Below, one piece after another: positions 24,750-37,723 of a stretch of 64,000 nt of DNA. The translations under genes and the position numbers were made by a program. The notes under the pieces were generated by a model. That model was not told the DNA's origin. It saw only the letters and a program-made list of their open reading frames with translations, and ran no database searches. The stretch is from Tetrahymena elliotti 4EA (taxonomy: Eukaryota > Ciliophora > Oligohymenophorea > Hymenostomatida > Tetrahymenidae): the NCBI GenBank assembly GCA_000231825.2, contig JH720398.1, positions 77,221-141,220 of the forward strand, read 5' to 3'. Each line of letters begins with the position of its first letter. The first letter of the stretch is position 1.

Positions 24750-24795
24750 TTCAATTAATCAATCAATCAACCAACCAACTAACTAACTAACCATC
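24750..24795. repeat. AATC/AACC/AACT tetranucleotide tract
   Basis: A run of four-base units drifting from aatc to aacc to aact lies just past the 3' end of the minus-strand gene that stops at 24798. It is noncoding simple sequence. Confidence 0.8.
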
Positions 24796-24797
24796 AG

Positions 24798-26090
24798 TCA
24801 TTAAGGGGATTATTGAGAGTTAGATTTCTTTCTATTTTTGAATCCTCCTTAATTATAGTTATTATTAGTGTTATTTTATTTTTATGAAAAGGCGTTTGCT
24901 TAATCACTCTTTTCAGGACCATTAAAGAAGTTGCCGTTTCCTCTTTTTTCATTTTCATTGTTTTTAAATTGAGCATCACTTTTATTTTTTTAAGAATTCT
25001 TTTAGTTAAAGTTGTTGTTAAAATTATTCTGGTATGGGCCTTGCTTATTACCTTAGTTGGTGAAGGAACTACTGCAGCCAGAGCTAGATTTTGGTCTATT
25101 CTAATAGTTATTATTTGTAAATATTTTATTCTCACTTGCTGATTTCTATAAACCAATAGAGTTTTCATTGTTTCCATTTTAGCTTTTTTGGCTTTTATTT
25201 AATGATGAGAAGTTTTTATCAAAGCTTTTCTAATTGTTTTCTAAATCAGACTTCTTTATGTATTCTACTTGGTTTTAGGAAGATTACTTCAATCCGCTAA
25301 GTTATGGGGAGTTGCTCTTTTAGTCATAATTTTGATTTTTGTGATTTCTTTCTTAATTTCCCCTGTTGTTATTGTTGTATTTTTTGGAACGTCCGCCTTT
25401 TTATTAAACGTATGGGGGAGGTGAAGGCTTTCCTTTTTAATTGTAGTAAATACCATATTCATCATAAAAACCTCCTTTTTTATCATACCAAAAATATTTC
25501 ATTTAATCATTTTCTACAATAAAAAATCCTGTGTCATCGCTTAAGTTATAATATGTTTCAAATCTTTTAGGATTTGGCTTTTTAGCATAAAGTATTGAGT
25601 TTTCTTCAACACGAGTTACAAAAATCTTTCCTTCTTTGCAGTATGGAGGAAGTTCATTTTCTAGATCTAAAACATCAAGTGCATAATCCTTATCTTCCAT
25701 CAGAATGAAGCAGGAATTTTATCTTTTGTGATTCCATACTACATTTAGCAAGCCACGGCAACGCTCTTCAAAATCGAATTCATTTGCAAAGTTAGGTACA
25801 TTTTCGAGATAAAGACGAATTGGCTTGCCTTTTTATGCTTAGTTAATGATATTCTTAAGTGAGTTTATGCGTTTTTTATCATCATATCTAAAGAAAGGGT
25901 AAGTCCTTTTTTCTTATTGCTTTTGTTAGCCTTATGGTACTAATTTAGGAGAATTTTAAGATGTTGTTTTTAGAACTGATTCGTTTGAGCTTTTATTTTC
26001 TTCAATTTGTTGAATCTTTTATTTTACTATCGAGTCTTCAATTGTTGAAGATGATAATACGTTTTTCTCGTTTGATAAGCAAGCAATCAT
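24798..26090 (-). CDS. Asn/Gln/Lys-rich protein, possible RNA-binding
   Basis: One uninterrupted frame of 430 residues from ATG 26090 to TGA 24798-24800. Residues ~1-90 are low-complexity and charged. Residues ~95-235 look folded: PIRLYLENVPNFAN resembles the first strand of an RRM, then CRGLLNVVWNHKR, CFILMEDKDYAL and KRFETYYNLSDDTGFF. The C-terminal ~190 residues are Asn/Gln/Ser/Lys-rich with scattered Gly and Arg, a disordered type common in RNA-binding proteins. The frame remains open and coding-like for about 35 codons above this ATG without another ATG, so the true start may be in an upstream exon near 26200. RNA binding is a tentative inference. Confidence 0.7.
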
Positions 26091-27116
26091 TTTCTTCTTG
26101 TGGCCTTTCTTTGATGATTTTAGCGATGGCAGCTGGCTATTGTTATTTTGCTTCGAGCAAAATGCTTCTTTCTTTCTTCCTTTTTTTAGTAAGATTTTAA
26201 ATTTTAATTAAATTCTTTGATATTTAATTTTTTTAACCTAATTACCCTCTTTCTGTTTCTTAAAATTCTTAAATCATCTAGCAAATTGTTAATGAAATGT
26301 TTGACTGAAGTTCTCTTTTTAATATTTTGATCATTCGCAAAAGAAAAACCAATGATCATAATTTAAATTGAAGTAGAGCATTCTTATCTTTTTTTTTTTT
26401 GAATATTTTAGCGTAATTTATATCTTAATAAAACAATTCAGCGAAAATATTAAAGCTTAATACTCAAAAAAGATAAATAATTTTACTGTTGCTTATTATT
26501 TTACAGTATATATTCAATCAACTAACTAATCAGAATTAGTCAATATGAAAATAATATGTTTTTAATCTTTTTGCATTCTCATAAAATAAATAATGCTTTT
26601 GCTTCATTCTTTCTCACAATTTTGATAACATTTTGAATTGAAATGACTCAATTCAATATCAAAGCAGGAATTTTTAATTTCTATTCCTGTAAATGAAGAA
26701 TAGTGTCTATATACATATTTAAATTCCAAAAGTAGGTAGACACAACAGCTGAATTTTCCAGTTTCATGATTAAATTTATTAATGCTTAGTTTATACTACT
26801 AAAAGACTTAAACATATTTAGTCCAAGAGGTAGTATTTTCCTAAAAAAAAAGTATTTTATTTTACAAACCTCCAATAAAATTATTGATTAAATAAACAAA
26901 AAATATAAATAGTTTGTTAAAATACTTAAAATTTTTCTTTTTTTCTAAAATTAGTAAACTAAAAAAAGTCCAAATAATTTAATTTAAAAAATTGGATTAT
27001 AATTTTTTAGATAATAGGTTTTTTGATAAAAGATAGATACCCATAATTATTAATGAGTAAATATGCAAAAAGTTAATAAAATAAGCTTGACAAAAATAAA
27101 TAAACATGATAAAGTT
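26091..27116. other. intergenic, no gene seen
   Basis: The first ~100 bases may belong to the N-terminus or an upstream exon of the gene starting at 26090. The remainder is AT-rich with no recognisable feature. Confidence 0.45.
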
Positions 27117-29528
27117 TCACTCCATTAAACTTTTTTCAGAAAATAAAATTATATTATTTGCTACAAATTCTTTGATTTTTATAGAATCAAAATCTGCTGC
27201 AAGATCAATTTCCTAATTATTAACAGAAAACTTATCTTATTTAATTACTCCAATGCATGTTTAACTAGTTGTGAATCTTTCACGATTCATATAGCTATGA
27301 ATTTATTTGAACTATTATTAATTTATATTTAAATAAATTAAAAAAACATTATTTTCTATTTATTCTTTTACTTCTAGACGATTTATCATCAAGGTACTAG
27401 GGGATGTACTTGTGTCTTTTTCAAAACTTAATGTGGTATAGTCAAAAAAAAAATCTTATTTTTGTGTATTTAACTTTATTTTAAAAAAAAATTATTATAT
27501 CTCTAATAATTTGCTTTATTTGTTTTACTTCTTTGTAAAGTGCTTGGAAATTATCTTTTACATTTTTTCTTAAATGGTCAAAAATTTAGACAAAGACAAG
27601 CAAGCTCACTATATATTTTGTTTATTTATCACTTGGTACTTCAGGCAAGTAAAACATAAGTTCATTTTCAAATATTTTTGTCTCATTCTTTGAATCAATT
27701 TCTTTAAAATAAATGGTTTTAAATAAAAAGATCTAAGAAATTTTAATTACTTATATATAAAATTGAAAGTTCTTAAGGTGTATTCTATTCAAAAAAGTAA
27801 TGCTATAGAGAGATTGTGATTTATTCATACAGTTTTTACATATCAACAATATTTTTAAAGTTTTCTAAATTATTTTAAAGGACATCTGTATCTAGTTTAA
27901 TGTTAAAAGAGAGACTAGCATCATTATGGTCTTTTATGATATTTGAAGGTATACATATTTAAAATATCTACACTATCATATTCACATACACATAACTCAT
28001 ACAAGAAATCAAAAAGGTCTCTATTTCTAAGTAAGAAGGAAAAGTGAACACTGCATTTTTCTTAGGCTCAATCATACTAACATTAAATAAGTTGGAGAAG
28101 AATGCCTTAAAAATGTTAAAATTATTCCAGTTAACTTTAGTTTTCATTGAATTTGATTGATATCTGACAGGATGAATATAATTTGAAAGCTTACTTTAGT
28201 TTACAAGAACTTAATTTTTTTCCAACTATTTTTTCAAATATAATTTTTATTCAAAAATTAATATTGAATTATAATTACAATTCCATTCTCAGAAGGGAAA
28301 GACAACTATATCTATGACAGTATCTCCGACTGATATTGTAACTTGTTCTTATTTACTAGACCTTGAGAGAGTTCTCTTGAAGCAAAGATATTAATAGATG
28401 TTTAATAAGGCACAATATTCAAAAATTTATTATACTAATTAGATAAATAATTTTAATTAACTCATAATTCAAAATAGAATTAATTTACTAAATCTAGAAA
28501 TATTCTATACTTATAAAGATTCTTTGCAAATATCTAACCTCTCTAAAGCTGGAATAGAACATATGAAACAGTAAACTCTTTAGCTATCCCCTAAAAAATT
28601 ATTTTCAAGATAAATAAATCACAAACATATTTATTATCAGTTTTAATATAATTACATCTAAAATATCTTTAAAATCCCAACACCAATTTATTAGATTGAG
28701 GTTTATTTCATAATTTTACTATAGCAATTGAGATTTATTTTCTGCAAATCCAATAGGACTATAATTAGCATCATCCTCTATTTAGTTGCAAAAAGCGATA
28801 AAAGATATATAGAAGTAGAAGTCTTTTTAAAGATCCTTAAAGTGATATTTAAACTATAAAAAGAATGGACAAGCTGTAATCTCACTCACATTTTCATTTT
28901 AGACTTTTTAATATTTTTAAAAAATGTTAATTTATTGTTTAATATATTTTATCAATTTCTTATTGAGTTTAATAAGCAAATACTGCCTTAATATTAGCTT
29001 AAAACATTTCATTAAATTAGACTATTTTTTAAATAAATAAAAAAAAATAAAGTTTCATTATTACAATCATGCTTGTTGTATAATTTCAATTGCTTTGACA
29101 TTTTAGTCCATAAATGATAAGCAAATTTGTAAGGATTCAAATCTTTGTGCTTTTTTCTCCTTTATATTAAGAATAATAGTATTTATTAGAGTCAAAAAAA
29201 GTAAAAATCATAATATTTCAATAAATCAATTACCACACAATGACTTAATTGCTATCTTCTAAATATTATATTGTAAAGTTATTTATTTTAGGGTGATATA
29301 GAATTTGTTATCCCTCATTTGCTGCTCTTTTGATGTTTTTGGATTCTAATAATTTAACAATAAAATATCTTAAACTCTAATTTATACTAAAAATATGCTA
29401 AATAAGAAGCTAAATTGTTATCTACCTAAGAATTCTTTTAATTTCTAAAATGATTTAGACTTGAATTAGAAGCAATAAAATATCCCTTCATCTTTTATTA
29501 CTATATCATGTTCTTTTACGCTATTCAT
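27117..29528 (-). CDS. multi-exon protein, unknown
   Basis: The first exon starts at ATG 29528 (MNSVKEHDIVIKDEGIFY). The last exon ends at TGA 27117-27119 (SVNNQEIDLAADFD ... SEKSLME). Between them several coding-like blocks alternate with AT-rich introns, for example KFAYHLWTKMSKQLKLY near 29090 and EITACPFFLQFKYHF with FIAFCNQIEDDANY near 28800-28880. Some joins keep phase and others I could not resolve. Two frames are simultaneously open near 29070-29370, one of which would end the gene at 29067, so two genes are possible. No domain was recognised. Confidence 0.45.
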
Positions 29529-30759
29529 TTTTAATCAAATTATTTGTTAATCTTAACTAGGTTAAACTATAAATGTGATTCAACTAACAACTACTTGAGT
29601 TAATTTAGATATATATATTTTTTTAATAGCTTAAATTTTAAAAATATCTGAAGCTTGATATTGTTAGATAAGCAAGTAGTCTTTATCTAGTTAATTCTAT
29701 GAATTAGAGTTTGCTTTGAAATTTTAACCTTTTTAACAAAAAAAGTATTTGATCCTATACAAATTTTTGATAAATTAATTTGTAATATAACACTACCAAT
29801 TAGCATAAAAATACCTAAATATATATACTAACTATAAATTAATAAATTATCAAGCTACAACATAACTATTAGTAAGATTTTCTATCTTTAACTTGTTAAT
29901 GTTTTATAATCTTTCTAAACACTTTTAAAAATAATTTATAAAATAATTTCAAATTAATTTTTTTGTTTACTAAAGTATTTTCCATTTAGAAAACAATCAT
30001 TTCAATAAAAATATTTTAAACAATAACATAGAAAAATCTTAATTATCTTAATCCTAAAAAAGATACTTTAAATTTTATAAACATTATTTCTTCAATGAGA
30101 ATTATCTAAAAAATTTGCTTTCAAAATATTTAATTACCCTAATATTATCATATCATATAAATCTAAATTTTAAATAGATATTAAGCTTTTATCTATCTAA
30201 TAATGGTTAAAAAATATATTTAATAGTATATAAAAATAAATTAGTTTTTGATGAAAATAATAATATTATTTATATCTTAATATATAGGTTAAGAAGTTAG
30301 AATTCACATAAATTTTTCAAAAAGGTTAGCTAAACTCACTAGATTTTTTTAAATATTTTACATTTTTTGCTTTTGTATCTTATCTTTCTTTTTATTGATT
30401 AAGCTTTAAAAGCAACATTAAAATAATTTATTCGATAAAAGAATTTTCATTTTTTAAATATATTACTTTTCTTTCAAAAACAGTAGTTTTAACGAAAGCA
30501 ACTTATGATTTAAATATTTTCAAAAATATGAATGCTAAAAATCAACCAAACTAAAAAAGTAAAAATGATGGTTATTTTTGTAAAAAATCTGTATTTTTAA
30601 AATTAATTATAGATTAAACCAATAAAATTTTTTAATTATTTTTGGAAATATCTTGTTAAGAATAATTTAAAAATAAAAATTTTAGTATAATTTATTTTTG
30701 ATGATAATTTACTTTTTTTAAAAATAAAAAGAAAATTTAACAAAAAAGTAAAAAAAGAG
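29529..30759. other. intergenic, no gene seen
   Basis: Divergent spacer, very AT-rich, with no coding frame or repeat that stands out. Confidence 0.5.
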
Positions 30760-31596
30760 ATGGATTTTGAAAGTCAAGTTGATTTTTTAAAATAATTTTT
30801 CTAAAATAACATTAATAATTCTATTAAGCATTTAAGGAAAAATAAAAATAAATTATCATCTGATTAGTAAAAGAAATATTTTTCAATGATATATTTATTG
30901 ACCAGTAAAATTTCTAATAAATATTAATAAAGATAAATTCTAAGGAATAAGATTAGATGATATAGTAAGAGATTTTGACTTGCAAGAATAAAGAATTATT
31001 ATACAAAAAAATTTAATTATTTTTAAATTTTTAAAATTTCAGACTTTATAGGACAGATAGCCAAAGATAAGTAGAAAATATTTTGAAAAATTAAAAGAAA
31101 TTTTAACTTTATATAATAATAAATATTTTGAATCAAGATAATAAAATTAGAATTCTTGTTTTAAAGGTTAACCAATTTAAATTTAGTACATCTCATATTA
31201 AGAAAATGATGAAAGAAATGTAAAATGAAGATTGTTATTTAGTTGAATTGTATTGCTAAACCGAGATACCTTAACAGATTAACTTTGAAAAAGATTTTGA
31301 AAATTTAGAAATAGGTAATAGTGAAGAAGTAATTATGGATCTATGAAAGAATGAAATTTTTATTTTAATTCAAGAAATACTAAGATAATTGCTCGTTGGT
31401 CTTTGATATTAGAGAGAAAAAAATTAATTTAAAGCAATTGTTATAAATACATTACTGGTTTTACAATTAGCTTATAGCAACCAAAGAAGATAGATCTAGA
31501 ATAAAAAGACTTAAATTAAAGTATAAAAAAAATTTTAGTAAATACTTGCAATATAAAACCTAAATATAATTACACTACACATCAGAAAATATTTGA
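30760..31596 (+). pseudogene. possible degenerate gene, unknown
   Basis: Several coding-like frames follow one another on the plus strand with breaks between them. They run from ATG 30760 (MDFESQVDFLKQFF ...), through a frame around LDDIVRDFDLQEQ and RKYFEKLKEILTLY, then KMMKEMQNEDCYLVELY to a TGA near 31345. A final frame (NCSLVFDIREKKINLKQ ...) ends at TGA 31594-31596. The switches near 30915, 31130 and 31330 lack convincing GT...AG introns of the usual length. Either this is a decayed gene or its introns are unusual. It lies in an otherwise gene-poor stretch next to another damaged locus. Confidence 0.4.
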
Positions 31597-32241
31597 TAAT
31601 TAGCTAATCAATAGTATTAATATTGTTTTTAGCATAATTAAAAGCTAGTTATAAATGATTATCAAATTCAATTAATTTATCTACTAATATTATAGTCAGG
31701 TTATTAATTAGTAATTGATTTAAATGTTATCAAATCTAGTTTCTCAATGTAAGTAAATAAATGATTTGTTCACCAATAATAATAAAATATTAAATTTCAT
31801 ATTTCATAATTAAATAATTACAAATAAATTTTTTACTATTTAAAAGTAAATATTATATGAGGTTATTTTAGAAATTTGTTTTCTCGATAATAAATAGTTT
31901 TTTCTCTTAATCATATTTTTTTCATTTTTTATCTTTGCAATTATTTTAAATCATAAATTAATAGGATAATAATCTAAGTAATTTCTTAATAATTAGATTT
32001 TATTTTAACCAATAATTTGGTAAAAAAAAAGATATTTAAAAAGAATGTTAAGTTATTCTAAATTTTAGAACAAAATAGAACTAAATTTAAAGATATTGAT
32101 TTTATTGTTGAATTAATCTTCAAATTTTGAAAATTTAAAATAAATAATAAGAGTTGATAATGCGGGTAGAAAAATTAAACTAAAAATTTAATTAAATCAT
32201 AGTACATTATTTATTTAAAAATATTAAAAACAAACTATTCT
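31597..32241. other. intergenic, no gene seen
   Basis: AT-rich spacer between two damaged-looking plus-strand loci. No feature recognised. Confidence 0.5.
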
Positions 32242-33169
32242 ATGAAAAGCAATGAAAAACGTATTAAGTTCTTAGCCTAAATATTTACTGTTATGATAAT
32301 GATGTTTGCATTAGTGCAAATTTTTAATTAGTCCTTTAATTAGTATGCTTTTAGCTAAGATGTCGCATTTTTTAAAAGTACCTAAAGATTATCTGTCACA
32401 TATTTATATTTATCAAATTATCTTTGAACAAAAGGAAATAAAATTAATGGAGAAAATAAGTAAGATTCGAAAAAAACTGAAATTATTTTCAAGGGAAATT
32501 TTATAAGTATGTATGAAATGCCAGTTACTCAAAAAACAGTAAAATTAGTGATGTATGAGGATGATTAAAATCCATTAAAGTCAATATAAACTGGATCAAA
32601 TGGAGAGTTTGAGTTGAGGCAAGTTCTTTAAGAAAAAGATTTTATTTAATTTAATACATAAACAATCTCAGTAGGACTGTATATAAATATATCTAACTAA
32701 CTTATAAGAACATTTTACTTTTAATTTACTTAAGAATTCCTTAATTCTAGCTCTATAACATTTGATTTCACAAACAAAATTTTAGAATAAGAATCTAAAG
32801 TAAAATCATACATAAATGGTTCTGTTATAGATAATAAGACACTAAATAGCATTGTAGGTGCTAAAGTAAAATAATTTTGAAACATTAATTAAAATTTAAA
32901 ACATTTAAAATTAAAAGGTTTAAGCTATTTATTTTTTTCCAATGATGATTGCTAAAAAAGAAGTAATTACAAATAAAGTAGGGTATTTTGAATTTAATTT
33001 AGAACTAGATTACTTTGAAGTTATTATTGTAGATTTAATCATAACAAAAGATGGATATAAAGATTACTAAGCTTCTTTAGATCCTGAATTTGCCAAAGAT
33101 AAAGGTATTGCATTATATGACAAATACACTTTCACCTTTTATAATTCAATTAAATTGGAAAGTTTATGA
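32242..33169 (+). pseudogene. secreted or membrane protein with in-frame TGA, carboxypeptidase-regulatory-like domain
   Basis: From ATG 32242 the product begins with a basic stretch and a hydrophobic segment (FTVMIMMFALVQIF) that could be a signal peptide or anchor. Codon 62 is TGA (32425-32427), yet the same frame continues coding-like for another 150 codons. It then enters a motif typical of carboxypeptidase regulatory-like (transthyretin-fold) domains, INGSVIDNKTLNSIVGAKV, whose continuation is a frame at 32942-33169 (ITNKVGYFEF ... DLIITKDGYKDYQ). The donor GTAAAA after GAK and the available acceptors do not restore phase. Two independent defects favour a pseudogene. Selenocysteine at the TGA is possible in ciliates, but nothing around it resembles a known selenoprotein site. 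Confidence 0.5.
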
Positions 33170-34523
33170 TTAGTTTTGCAGCAATTTATCAATAATCAAT
33201 CACACATTATTTCAAAAAAATATGAAAAAAATTTCAAATTAAAATAGATTAATTTCTATTTATTATATTTATGTATTTATTTATATATGTTTGTTTAATT
33301 ATTTGTTTTATTTATTCACTAATTAAGAATACTTTTAAATTATTTTTATTTATTGAAATTTTAAAGCAAAGACAATTTAAATACTTTAAAAAAACCATAA
33401 TAGAGGGTTATTTTCTGTAAAAATAAAAAAATTATTTTCATAGTAAATTGATGATAGCTGTTAGCCTTCTTTTTCAATACAAAAATTTTTAGTATTTTAT
33501 TTAAAAAATAAAAACAATCAAAATGTTAACTAAGTGTTTTCTAAAAGATCAGAAGAAATTTTAAATAATTTTTAACCAAGTTTTTAATAGAATCACTTTT
33601 AGGTAAATTCAAAAATTAATTTTTCTCAGAAAAAAATTCTATTTATACTTTTAAGAAAAAACATGTCAATAAGATTAAGAATAGTTAAATTCATTATTCT
33701 TTTATTACATTGAATTCAAATTTTATTTAAAACCAAAAAAATTAATTAAAAATAAGCTTACGAGTATTGGCTGACCTATTTTAGGAAGAAAAATGTAATA
33801 AAAAATATTATTTATATTTTTGAGGATTTCTTAAAAATTTGATAACATTTTTAATACTCTTTTAATAATGTTATTAGTAAAAATGTTTAGATTTTTGTTT
33901 ATTTTTATGATAAATTACATAGAATATGATTTTTCCTAACAATATTTTAAATATAGAATACGTAAGAGTGATGTAATTTTTTATGACGTCTGTCTTTACT
34001 TAGATAAAATAAAAGAAATATAAAATTTAGTTAAGTTTTTAAATTTTTCTTAGGTGGTTTTAAATATTTAATTTGATTTCAATAAATGCTGAGTGTAAAC
34101 TATTGTTAATAGTGAATTAAATTTCTTGCTATTATGTTTAGTAAAAGAAATATCTTGATGAAAGTTACGTCATCAAAGACTATTTTTCCTAATTCTTGTT
34201 CCTTGCTGAAAAATAAAACTAGAAAAAATTTAATTGAGAGTGCGATTGAATTAAATGAATGCTAAAAGATTATTATTAAAGGTATCAATTTACAGTGTAT
34301 TTTACTTGATGATTAATAATAAAATAAAGTACTAATTTGATTTGGGCAGTAATTGAATTATTTGATTAAAAAAGACAAAAAAAGATTTTGTTAAGCATTA
34401 ATTAATACATTATTCTTTTACAAACAGAAATCTTCACATTAAGTTTCCATTATTTATTTGTATATCTTATTAATTCTTCTACAAAAATATTAAAATAAGA
34501 AAAAATATAATTACTATTAAAAG
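33170..34523. other. intergenic, no gene seen
   Basis: AT-rich spacer upstream of the RBR ligase gene. No coding frame, RNA gene or repeat recognised. Confidence 0.5.
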
Positions 34524-35867
34524 ATGTTCTAATAAGATTCTTCTTTTGCTTTAATCCCTTCTTGTCAAATCTGTATGGTAGAATTATCTTGTTCAAGATA
34601 ATATCTTAAAGTCTGCCAAGACCAAAATGAAATATGTGATGAATGCTTAGATAGTTGGGTTTCATCATAACTTACCTTGAAGTCAACTAACACTTAGAGA
34701 TAATTTTTTTTTATCAAATGTCCTTTTTCTACTTGCAAGAAGTTGTTTGATTTAGAATCATTTTTATTCAAAGTTGATCTCATAAAGCTACCAAAAACTA
34801 GCACAGAGCTATTTAAAAATTTTTGCAGAGAAAACAATAACATTACTAACTGTCCAAATAGCTATTGTAATAATATAGGATTTTTAGACCCAGAATAAAC
34901 TTGTAGGTAGAATTTACAATGCGATATGTGTCAGTACACTTGGAAACTACCTTCATAAAAATATTTTATAGAATAACTAATAGATTGTTTTTAAATTTTT
35001 CAGGGTAAAAACCAATCATCTAACAACTTAAATAAAAATGAATTGATAAGGAAAATATTTATGGAGAAATATGAAGGAACTAAGACTTCGCTTTACAAGT
35101 TAATTTTCAGCAAGTCTTGCACCAACTGTGGTATATCAATTAGCAGAAATGGGGGGTGCAAACAAATGAGATGTGAAAAATGCTATCACCACTTTTGTTG
35201 GGACTGTGGCTAAACAATAAATTTCAGACATTAAGGTTTTAAATGCTCTGTTAAGTAAACTATAAAAATATCTCTTCTTCTTTCTCCTATTTTTGCTATC
35301 TATTACAAGCTTGGTTTCTTTACATTTCTAAAAGGAATTTCATTCAATTCTATTTTATCCTAACCAAACAAAGTAAATCTAGGTTGTAAGTTATCAAAAA
35401 AGATGCTAGGATATATTGGCTTATTCATTCGCATATTTTTATATCACTCTCCTATAAAAATAATTTAATAGCTCTTCTTAACCATTTAAAAGAATTTTCC
35501 TAACTTGCTATAAAATAATTTTGGATTTATAAAGCTGGCTCAATCAAGGTAGATTTTTTCAATTTTCAAATCAAAAAACTAAAAATTAATTCATTTAGAT
35601 AAAATTTTAATTTGATAAAGAATGAAATCAAATTCAAAAAATTAATTCTTTTATTTAAATAAAATTAGGATCTCTAAATTTAATGAAGAATAAGTTAATA
35701 GCAGCTAATCTCTAAGATAAAAATACATCTAGATATTTAAATGGGTCTTACTACTCTTAGGGAATGCTATAATACTTAAATAATTTGGGAACAGTAAAGA
35801 AGTTTTAGGCATCTTAGGAATAGAATCTCTTCTTTCCCTTTTTTTAATTACAAATCACATAGTATGA
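34524..35867 (+). CDS. RBR-type E3 ubiquitin ligase with C-terminal membrane segments
   Basis: Exons 34524-35548 and 35669-35867 join in phase to 407 residues. RING1 starts at CQIC (Cys14, Cys17) and includes CDECLDSWV and CPFSTCKKLF. The in-between domain covers CPNSYC ... CDMCQYTWK. RING2, around residue 199, reads CTNCGISISRNGGCKQM then CEKCYHHFCWDCG; in RBR ligases the Cys of the GGC element accepts ubiquitin from the E2 before passing it to substrate. After RING2 come hydrophobic stretches (ISLLLSPIFAIYY and WVLLLLGNAIIL), so the protein is probably anchored in a membrane with its RINGs in the cytosol, as in RNF144-type ligases. The second exon supplies the last hydrophobic segment. Substrate unknown. 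Confidence 0.9.
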
Positions 35868-36295
35868 AAACTACTGCTTAATATTAATTTTGATTATGGT
35901 TATTAAGACTAAATAAAGTTTACAATTCTCAATTACAAAATAAAATATACTAAAAAAACTTAATCTTTAATAAAGCAAATATTAATTAATTACTTTATTT
36001 AAATATAATAAAAACTAATATCCAATTTATTTATTAATTTTATATTGTTAAAATGTATAATATTATATATTTATCCATCTTTAGTTATAATAGGCTTATA
36101 ATTACTACTATAAAAATATCACTCAACACATTAATTTCTTTTCATAAATAAACTAAAATCACTGATAAGATACTTTCTTGAGTTTTCTTAATACTTCTGA
36201 AAATCAATAAAATTTTAAGGCTAAGCATTTAGATAAATTTTTAAAATAAGTGTCTTAATAAGAATATTAGTAAATACAAAGAAGATAGATAGTAG

Positions 36296-36613
36296 ATGAT
36301 GCATTTAAATAAATAAGAAAATTAAGAAGATAACGAAAGTGTAGAATTAGAGGAAGATTAAGAATAAAAATCTGATTATGATAACGACATCGATGATGAT
36401 AATGAGTTTTAAGATAGAAATCTTTCCAATGAATTGAAAGAAGCTTTATTGAAATCCAAAATTATGTTAAAAAGAGCCTTATTTAGTTACGCATATTATA
36501 GATTAAGCAAATTGATATTAAATTACTTTGCTAAAAAGCTCTTAAATACAGATATCAATGACTTCTTTTATTGGAATATATTCAAATTCTCTGAAATAGT
36601 TGTCAAAAAGTGA
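36296..36613 (+). CDS. short acidic protein or last exon, unknown
   Basis: A 105-residue frame from ATG 36296 to TGA 36611-36613. Residues ~6-45 are dominated by Asp, Glu, Gln and Asn (for example DNDIDDDNEF); the second half is helical and mixed (KEALLKSKIMLKRALF ... FYWNIFKFSEIVVKK). The frame stays open above the ATG for another ~35 codons without a Met, so it may be the last exon of a gene whose upstream part I could not model between 35868 and 36295. No family recognised. Confidence 0.5.
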
Positions 36614-37723
36614 TTTAAATTCTAAAAAATGATTTAATTAGATTGTTTTTTTATATTTATATGATAAATATAACTTTAAAATATCTCAATTAAAATGGAA
36701 TTTATCAACATAAATTTTTATTTAAAGAATGTGTTTTTTAATTATTTTAGTTGATATAAATAAATATTCAATATTTTAAGCCATTTAACTCCATTATTTT
36801 AGAAATACCTTCTGAGATGTTGATATTTTATCAATTTTGTTCATATATCAATCAATTAAATTAAACACTATTTTTATCAATACAAAAAAAAAAATCCAAT
36901 TTAATTAATTCTAATTAGGCAAAAATTAAATTATTTTATTCAAAATTTTTAAACCTTATTAAATAAAATATCAGAGAAGATAAGCTTTATGTTTTATTTT
37001 GTTTCACATAATCTCAAGTTTTAACTTAAAAGTGACTGAAACAAAAAAATTTTTTAGATATTTAATGTTAATAATGTGTAATTAGTATCATAATTTTTTA
37101 TTTATGTATGGATGATTTTAGTCACTCAATTCCAGAAAATAAATTGAATAAAAAAATATGCTTACATTTTATTGGACTCTAAATTCACAAAAGTTAAATT
37201 ATTTAATATGCAAATGTTAAAGAAAGTAACTAGATATCTGCCAAAAACAGATTGAATAAAACTCAAAAAAAGTGAAAAAATGGGAAGAATATTTTAAAAT
37301 GGATACAATAATTTATTTATTTATATAGAATTTACACTTTTTTGCAAAATATTTTAAGTTATTTATTTATGGAGGTAAAAATAAATTAGTTTGAAGAGTT
37401 TGTTTGTTTGATTGATTGATCTATTATATTTTGATAAATTTTAAGATTATTATCACGGTTATTAAAATTTAATTTACAATTTTGTTATTTTAAGAAATGT
37501 TTTTGTATTTATTACTATTTTTATTTGCTATTCTTATTTTCTTGTTGTAATGTTTTTATTCAAGACTAAAGACTAGTAAGTTTTTATTGGTCTTTCTTTC
37601 AATTTAAACTATTTTAAAGATTTACTTTAAAGTTTATTTTAAAGATCCTGATATTCTACAATTATTTTTTAACAATATTTTATCAGTTCTTTTTGAAAGA
37701 TTTGTAAAATTGGTCTAATATCT
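36614..37723. other. intergenic, no gene seen
   Basis: Convergent spacer between a plus-strand ORF and the 3' end of the Cdh1-like gene. No feature recognised. Confidence 0.5.

Noticed and set aside
25961..26200. 79-codon plus-strand hydrophobic frame that looks like a membrane protein
   Set aside because: Antisense to the charged N-terminus of the 24798-26090 gene; Lys/Glu codons read backwards give Phe/Leu.
29067..29370. Alternative frame ending the 27117-29528 gene early, around EKKAQRFESLQICLSF
   Set aside because: Looks protein-like, but exon 1 does not join it in phase, while the other frame connects through GT...AG introns. Kept only as a caveat.
32425..32427. Selenocysteine codon as the primary explanation of the in-frame TGA
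   Set aside because: No recognisable selenoprotein motif or SECIS element was seen, and a second frame defect lies downstream, so decay is the simpler reading.
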